A stretch of DNA of 45,077 nucleotides from Anaerolineae bacterium (GTDB lineage Bacteria; Chloroflexota; Anaerolineae; CG2-30-64-16), in NCBI GenBank assembly GCA_026645775.1, contig JAPKMS010000061.1, forward strand, positions 1-45,077, read 5' to 3'. Below the pieces are notes generated by a model, which ran no database searches, had not been told where the DNA came from, and saw only the letters and a program-made list of their open reading frames with translations. Below are positions 40,793-45,077 of the stretch, piece by piece (positions within the stretch are counted from its first letter, which is position 1; each line of letters opens with the position of its first letter). Both the position numbers and the translations under genes were made by a program.

Positions 40793-41508
40793 TGCGCTGC
40801 CTGGCCTCCCGTTGGGATGGCGCCAGCCGGAGCGGCCTGGGCGCCATCGGGCTGTTGCAGATAGATCGGGCTGAGCGCCGTCGGGTCATCGGCTTCCCCC
40901 GCAGCATAGCGCGTCCAGGCCAGCTCAGCCAGATAGCCGGCCCGGCGCATGGCTAACGCCGGCGCCAGGAAAAATGCCCGCGGTTGGCCTGCCCACTGGA
41001 TCAGGGTCGCCCGGTCCGCGGCGGTCACTTCTCCGACGAATGCGGTCGCGCGTGTCAGCGTGTTCGCCAGCACGGGGATCGTGGAGAGCGCATACGGCGC
41101 CTGGGGCGCCCAGCCGCCTGGCCCATGCGCGTACGGCGCCCAGTAGACCCGGCCGCGGCCGGCCTGCAGCAGGGCGACGACCGGCACCGGCTGCGCCTGG
41201 TGCGGGTAGGCGACGACATCCAGCGTGGGAACGCCCAGGAGCTTGAGCCCGCGGGACAGCGCCAGCCCTTTGGCCGCGGCCACGCCCACTCGCAGACCGG
41301 TGAACGAGCCCGGCCCCAGCGCCACCGCGACGGCCCGCAGCTCGTGCGGGGCAGCGCCGGCCTGGGCCAACATCTGAGCGACGAGGGGCAACAACTCCTC
41401 AGTGTGGCGATTGGCAGAGTGCCAGTTGTATTCGGCGATCAGCCCGCGCGCCCCATCGTACAGGGCGATGCCGGCTTGTTTGGTGGAGGTGTCTATTGCC
41501 AGTAGCAT
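40789..41508 (-). CDS. tsaB: tRNA threonylcarbamoyladenosine biosynthesis protein TsaB
   Basis: TsaB is the scaffold partner of TsaD in making the t6A base next to the anticodon. The 239-residue protein has MLLAIDTSTKQAGIALYDG, NRHTEELLPLVAQML, VALGPGSFTGLRVGVAAAKG and LGVPTLDVVAYP, the standard sequence of a degenerate ASKHA fold. The tsaE stop lies one base upstream of its start, and rimI follows with a 4-base overlap, so the three are translated as a unit. Confidence 0.95.
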   Translation of the reverse strand: MLLAIDTSTKQAGIALYDGARGLIAEYNWHSANRHTEELLPLVAQMLAQAGAAPHELRAVAVALGPGSFTGLRVGVAAAKGLALSRGLKLLGVPTLDVVAYPHQAQPVPVVALLQAGRGRVYWAPYAHGPGGWAPQAPYALSTIPVLANTLTRATAFVGEVTAADRATLIQWAGQPRAFFLAPALAMRRAGYLAELAWTRYAAGEADDPTALSPIYLQQPDGAQAAPAGAIPTGGQAAQ

Positions 41509-41509
41509 A

Positions 41510-41995
41510 TCAGTCCGCGTTCTTTTCCAGGTGTTGCAAGAGCGTGACGTAGCGCGCGCCGTGAGCCGTCAAGCAAATCTGCCGCCGATCTTCGTCAAGA
41601 TAGGCGAAGGCGATTTCCAGAAATTCCTCGGGCAGCAGGGAGGGGATGCGATCGGCCCATTCGACCACGACGATGTCATCGCCGGCAAAGAGATCACCCA
41701 GCCCCGCATCCCACATCTCGACCGGCGCATCGGCCAGCCGATAGCAGTCGGCGTGGTGCAGGGTGCGCCCCTGACCATCGCGGTAGCGGTTGATCAGCAC
41801 AAAAGTCGGGCTGGTGATCGCGGCGCGGATGCCCAGTCCGTGTGCTAATCCCTGGGTGAACGTCGTCTTGCCTGCTCCCAGGTCGCCGACGAGGGCCAGG
41901 ATGTCGCCCTCGCGCAAGGATTGCGCGACACGCGCACCCAAGGCTTGGGTCTGTGCCGCAGCGGTCGTTTCCAATATCAGTTGCATCGTTTTCAT
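41510..41995 (-). CDS. tsaE: tRNA threonylcarbamoyladenosine biosynthesis ATPase TsaE
   Basis: The 161-residue TsaE has the P-loop VGDLGAGKTTFTQGLAHGLG, SPTFVLINRY, LHHADCYRL and VVVEWADRIPSLLP, all typical. It regulates the TsaBD complex by ATP hydrolysis. It heads a probable minus-strand operon tsaE-tsaB-rimI-udg-rnj-prodh. A TATAAT at 42007-42012 lies only about a dozen bases before the ATG at 41995, so the mRNA leader would be very short. Confidence 0.95.
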   Translation of the reverse strand: MKTMQLILETTAAAQTQALGARVAQSLREGDILALVGDLGAGKTTFTQGLAHGLGIRAAITSPTFVLINRYRDGQGRTLHHADCYRLADAPVEMWDAGLGDLFAGDDIVVVEWADRIPSLLPEEFLEIAFAYLDEDRRQICLTAHGARYVTLLQHLEKNAD

Positions 41996-42005
41996 AGGCG
42001 GCGTG

Positions 42006-42073
42006 TATTATAACGCGTCCGGCCTCAAATCGAAAGCCGAGAACTGGAAGCTGGCGGCGGGTAGTGGTATGAT
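42006..42073. promoter_or_regulatory. Divergent promoter region of tsaE and the metallophosphoesterase gene
   Basis: On the minus strand TATAAT (42007-42012) is preceded at 17 bases by a weak TTTCGA (42030-42035), which would serve tsaE. On the plus strand TATGAT (42068-42073) is a candidate -10 for the phosphoesterase, without a convincing -35. Confidence 0.4.
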
Positions 42074-42104
42074 AGACGCCAGTCAACAGAGGAGTGTGGC
42101 GGCT

Positions 42105-42845
42105 ATGCGTGTATTGGTGCTTTCTGACATTCATGCCAATCTTGCCGCGTTGGACGCGGTGCTTGCGGATGCCAAGGAGCTCGACTACGAGACCGTCTGG
42201 TGCCTGGGCGATACGGTGGGCTACGGGCCAGAGCCGGATGAATGCATCACGCGCATCCGGCTGCTGGGTGCGGTCACCGTGGCGGGCAACCATGACTGGG
42301 CCGCACTGGGCCGGATGGAGGTGGACGACTTCAACCCGGAGGCGCGGCGCGCCGTGCTCTGGACGCGCGACAATATCGGCGCGGAGAATCTGGCATGGCT
42401 GAGCAGCCTGCCCAGCCAGCCGTTGGTCCAGGGTGAGTTTACGCTGACGCATGGCAGCCCGCGCGATCCGGTGTGGGAGTACGTGCTCTACCCCTCGACG
42501 GCCACGGCCAACCTGGCGTTTTTCCCTACCCCCTTTTGCCTGGTTGGCCACACCCATGTGCCGGCATTGTACGTGGCGCAGTCGGAAGACCAAAAGGCAA
42601 GCCTGCTAAGACCGACCTTCGGCAAGCCGATGCCGTTGCGCGGCGGTACGCGTGCGATCTTGAATCCCGGCAGTGTCGGCCAACCGCGCGATAACGACCG
42701 CCGCACAGCTTACGCGATCCTGGACACCGATGCGCTGACCTGGCTGCCGCGCCGCGTCGCCTATCCCATCGAAATCACCCAGGCGCACATGCGGGCGGCC
42801 GGCCTGCCGGAGCGGCTCATCAACCGGCTGGCGTTCGGGTGGTGA
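42105..42845 (+). CDS. Metallophosphoesterase, YfcE/MJ0936-like
   Basis: The 246-residue protein is a calcineurin-like phosphoesterase. It has LSDIHANLAALDAVL, LGDTVGYGPEPDECI, VAGNHDWA, LTHGSPRDP and LVGHTHVPALY, giving the five blocks of the two-metal site. The C-terminus has LNPGSVGQPRDNDRRTAYAI, as in small cytosolic members that act on phosphodiesters in vitro; its substrate is unknown. The start at 42105 is chosen as the natural beginning of the first strand; the frame is open upstream to 41790 through tsaE. Confidence 0.9.
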   Translation: MRVLVLSDIHANLAALDAVLADAKELDYETVWCLGDTVGYGPEPDECITRIRLLGAVTVAGNHDWAALGRMEVDDFNPEARRAVLWTRDNIGAENLAWLSSLPSQPLVQGEFTLTHGSPRDPVWEYVLYPSTATANLAFFPTPFCLVGHTHVPALYVAQSEDQKASLLRPTFGKPMPLRGGTRAILNPGSVGQPRDNDRRTAYAILDTDALTWLPRRVAYPIEITQAHMRAAGLPERLINRLAFGW

Positions 42846-42931
42846 GGCGAAGGGGCGAAATGATGGAACTTACGGGGACGTGGTTGCGTCTGACGAGCAG
42901 TATGTAGCGTTCTTCAAGAGGAGGAGCACCC

Positions 42932-43855
42932 ATGAGAAAACTTGCCCTGGTCATCATCCTGTTAGGCCTGTTGGTCGCAACGGTCGGCTGCGGCGCCGCG
43001 GCGTTACCCTCGCCTGCGCCGGCCAGCCAGGCGGTTGTTGTCGAAAAGATGGTTGAAGCGCCTGCCGCTGGGCAGGAGTCATACGCCACGTCCGGGGGCA
43101 GCGCCGGTGACATCGCGAACGACGCTGAGCGGATGATCATTCGCACCGCCGATCTCAGCGTTGTAGTCACGGACGCCGTGCAGACGCAGCAGTTTGTTGT
43201 CGACACCGTGAACGGGCTGGGCGGCTACATTGCCGACTCGACGTCCTGGCGCGATGGGGAGCAGTTGCGGGCGCGCATGACCGTGCGCGTCCCGGCGGAG
43301 AAGCTGGATGCGCTGTTGGCGGCCATCAAGACGCAGGCCGTGCGCGTGCAGCAGGAGAACATCAAGGGCGAGGACGTGACGGAGGAGTACTCCGACCTCA
43401 CCGCCCAATTGACCAACCTGGAAGCCACCGAGGTGGAGCTGCGTGAGCTGCTGGCCGAAGTGCGGCAGAAGACGCAGAAGGCTGAGGATGTGCTCGCCGT
43501 GTATCGCGAGCTGACTACCATCCGCGGCGAAATCGAGCGGGTGAAGGGGCGCATGCAGTATCTGAGCACCCTGACGTCCCTTGCAACCGCCAACGTCGAG
43601 TTGATTCCCGATGTGCTGGCGAAGCCGGTGGTGGAACCGGGCTGGCGGCCGTTGGAGACGCTGAAGAATGCCGGTCGATCGCTGGTCAATATGCTCAAAG
43701 GCCTGGTGGATGCGCTGATCTGGCTCGTGGTTGCCATCCTGCCGGTGCTGCTGCTGATCGCGATCCCGGTCGCCTTGGTCATCTGGCTGATCCGGCGGCT
43801 GGGGCGACGCGGTCGTCAGAAGATGCAGCCGCCGGCGAAAACTGAAGAGTCGTAA
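42932..43855 (+). CDS. DUF4349-domain lipoprotein
   Basis: The 307-residue protein begins with a lipoprotein signal peptide: MRK, a hydrophobic stretch, and TVGC with C20 as the lipid-carrying cysteine. The DUF4349 body starts with IIRTADLSVVVTDAVQTQQF and includes VPAEKLDALLAAIKT, EDVTEEYSDLTAQLTNLEAT, a coiled-coil of about 60 residues and TSLATANVELIPD. Near the C-terminus are an amphipathic stretch and one membrane helix (LIWLVVAILPVLLLIAIPVA) followed by a basic tail. The function of the family is unknown. GAGGAGGAG stands just before the ATG. Confidence 0.88.
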   Translation: MRKLALVIILLGLLVATVGCGAAALPSPAPASQAVVVEKMVEAPAAGQESYATSGGSAGDIANDAERMIIRTADLSVVVTDAVQTQQFVVDTVNGLGGYIADSTSWRDGEQLRARMTVRVPAEKLDALLAAIKTQAVRVQQENIKGEDVTEEYSDLTAQLTNLEATEVELRELLAEVRQKTQKAEDVLAVYRELTTIRGEIERVKGRMQYLSTLTSLATANVELIPDVLAKPVVEPGWRPLETLKNAGRSLVNMLKGLVDALIWLVVAILPVLLLIAIPVALVIWLIRRLGRRGRQKMQPPAKTEES

Positions 43856-43866
43856 CGCTTAACGCA

Positions 43867-43897
43867 CATGCCAGGCACTGCCAAAGTGCCTGGCATG
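43867..43897. terminator. Hairpin between the DUF4349 and PH-domain genes
   Basis: A perfect 13-bp stem (43867-43879 with 43885-43897) with a 5-base loop GCCAA lies between converging genes. There is only a weak T-rich tail (TTGCTTG). Confidence 0.7.
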
Positions 43898-43915
43898 TTG
43901 CTTGAATCCCGCTCT

Positions 43916-45077
43916 CTACGAGAAACGCACCGGCGTGCCCTCCCGCTCCCCCATTCCGCGAATGTCATCGTACACCTGCAAGCTTTCGATCATCTCGCGT
44001 TGGCGATCCTCCGCCTTCTTGGCTTCCTGCCGTTGACGCAAAGCATCCAGCTTTTGGAAGACGACCTCTTGGACGTGTTTGGGATTGGGGACCATGATGA
44101 AGTCGTAGCCCTCATCGGCGGCCGCGGTGCGGATGGTGACAGTGCCGTAGTTGAAAATCACCGACAGCAGCCCCAGCCGCTTGAAATCCACCGACTGCAC
44201 CCGTTCGAGGTTGCCCTCGCGCCGCTTATAGTCCAGCCCGAAGGGTTTCATCTCGATGTCGATGATCTTGTCGTCTGTCAGCACATACATGTCGTTCCGA
44301 TAGTCTGCCACCTGGTACGCCAGGATCCCGATCGAGGCGATCACCATCAGCAGCAAGGGCAACACCAGGCCCATCCTGTTTAGACCCAGCACCGCGGTCA
44401 ACTCGGTCAACTGCTCAAATTGGAACAAGGCCGCGAGCAGCACGACGCTGATCAGAAACGGCGCCCAGGCGCGTTTGAACAATGCAATGGGGTGCCTGTG
44501 CCAGATAGTCTCTCCTGAGAGCGGCTGCGGGGTTGGGGGCGCCGTGACAGCCAGCGCCTTGCGCATCCGTTCGGGCAACGGCTGGGTGATCCAGCGCAAG
44601 AAACGTTTCGGCCAAGCGCTTTGCGACACCGGCAGGGCGCGGGGCGCTCGCGGGTGGCTGCGCCAGGGCCACCGGAATCGGGCAAGAGGGCCATAGGCCG
44701 GAGGCTGCGTAATGTTGCCGAGCGCACGCTGGCGTTCCGGGATCGGCAAGACCAGACGTAAGTTTGAGATCAGCAGCCGGCGCAGAACTTCTTTCTGTTG
44801 GCCGCGGGCCGCGGCCGCCGCCAGCGCCTTGCCTTCCAGGATGTTTTTCTTGACTACCTCCGGTTCGTCAATGTGTGCGAAGACGATGGCGCCCACTTTG
44901 GCGGCCGTGCGGATGGTTAGGTCGCCCCAGTCGAAAAATCGTCCCCAGAAATCCGCTTTCACCGTCACATCCTGGATCGTCTCGATGGGCGCTTCCATCA
45001 GGGTCTCGGAGAGGGCCAAGAGCTGGCGGTCGTAGCGCGTCACGCGGCGGTTGGTGACGACGTAGTGATCGTCGTAG
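43916..45077 (-). CDS. Membrane protein with two bacterial PH-like domains, 5' end cut by the window
   Basis: The frame is open to the right edge; the visible part is at least 386 residues. It begins within a bacterial PH-like strand set (YVVTNRRVTRYD, then ETIQDVTVKADFWGRFFDWG and LTIRTAAKVGAIVFAHI). After a proline and arginine-rich linker come two membrane helices (about 200-245 of the visible part). A second PH-like domain follows: DMYVLTDDKIIDIEMKPFG, LERVQSVDFKRLGLLSVIF, NYGTVTIRTAA and FIMVPNPKHVQEVVF. A charged C-terminal coiled segment ends the protein. It resembles the bPH2/DUF304 membrane proteins of unknown role. Confidence 0.75.
   Translation of the reverse strand, partial: YDDHYVVTNRRVTRYDRQLLALSETLMEAPIETIQDVTVKADFWGRFFDWGDLTIRTAAKVGAIVFAHIDEPEVVKKNILEGKALAAAAARGQQKEVLRRLLISNLRLVLPIPERQRALGNITQPPAYGPLARFRWPWRSHPRAPRALPVSQSAWPKRFLRWITQPLPERMRKALAVTAPPTPQPLSGETIWHRHPIALFKRAWAPFLISVVLLAALFQFEQLTELTAVLGLNRMGLVLPLLLMVIASIGILAYQVADYRNDMYVLTDDKIIDIEMKPFGLDYKRREGNLERVQSVDFKRLGLLSVIFNYGTVTIRTAAADEGYDFIMVPNPKHVQEVVFQKLDALRQRQEAKKAEDRQREMIESLQVYDDIRGMGEREGTPVRFS

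Overview
The window is a GC-rich bacterial chromosome segment with dense gene packing. Fused nuoCD and nuoEF, a FabL-type enoyl reductase, RNase J, a tsaE-tsaB-rimI block and gaps full of imperfect inverted repeats suggest a member of the Chloroflexota, probably an Anaerolineae-like lineage. That assignment is inference; no rRNA or other marker gene is present.

Left edge (1-3690). A TumE-type toxin and its partner sit between two direct copies of the same coding fragment, the end of a CYTH-like domain. The intact copy is the C-terminal part of an unusual amidohydrolase-CYTH fusion protein. A HigBA-type toxin-antitoxin pair follows, with a near-consensus promoter that would give a leaderless toxin mRNA, and a perfect 15-bp hairpin closes the module.

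Centre (3696-28594). Two respiratory complex I operons stand head to head around a 400-bp divergent promoter region at 20100-20500. The minus-strand operon encodes a complete NADH dehydrogenase in the order A, B, CD, EF, G, H, I, J, K, L, M, N. Between its L and M genes lies a 1.2-kb cassette of small toxin-antitoxin-like genes: a BECR-like nuclease, a DUF2283 protein, a 42-residue CopG-antitoxin-like stub, and a DUF4177-like gene broken by an in-frame UGA. The plus-strand operon encodes only membrane-arm subunits (A, H, J, K, L, M, N). It has no B, C, D, E, F, G or I, so its products must borrow a peripheral arm, probably NuoB, NuoCD and NuoI from the neighbouring operon, or do something else. 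Its NuoL carries a His-rich insertion that coincides with an inverted repeat of the kind otherwise found between genes.

Right part (28625-45077). The genes are a zinc-ribbon membrane protein overlapping a MurE-like ligase (which has a palindromic repeat inserted in frame), a short-chain dehydrogenase, a small membrane protein of the phage-holin-4 family with a YjbQ protein, an SLC6-type sodium symporter, a GNAT acetyltransferase, two enoyl-ACP-reductase-like proteins, a minus-strand cluster tsaE-tsaB-rimI-udg4-rnj-prodh, a metallophosphoesterase, a DUF4349 lipoprotein, and a PH-domain membrane protein cut by the right edge.

A recurring feature is that many gaps hold locally tandem short words (types GGTAGATTGGTAACTT, CCTTGAACCTTCAAC, GAATTACGAATTACG and GACGAATGACGAG) followed by their reverse complement. 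Each site uses its own word set. Some repeats reach into gene ends or lie inside genes. No tRNA, rRNA, CRISPR array, insertion sequence or replication origin was seen.
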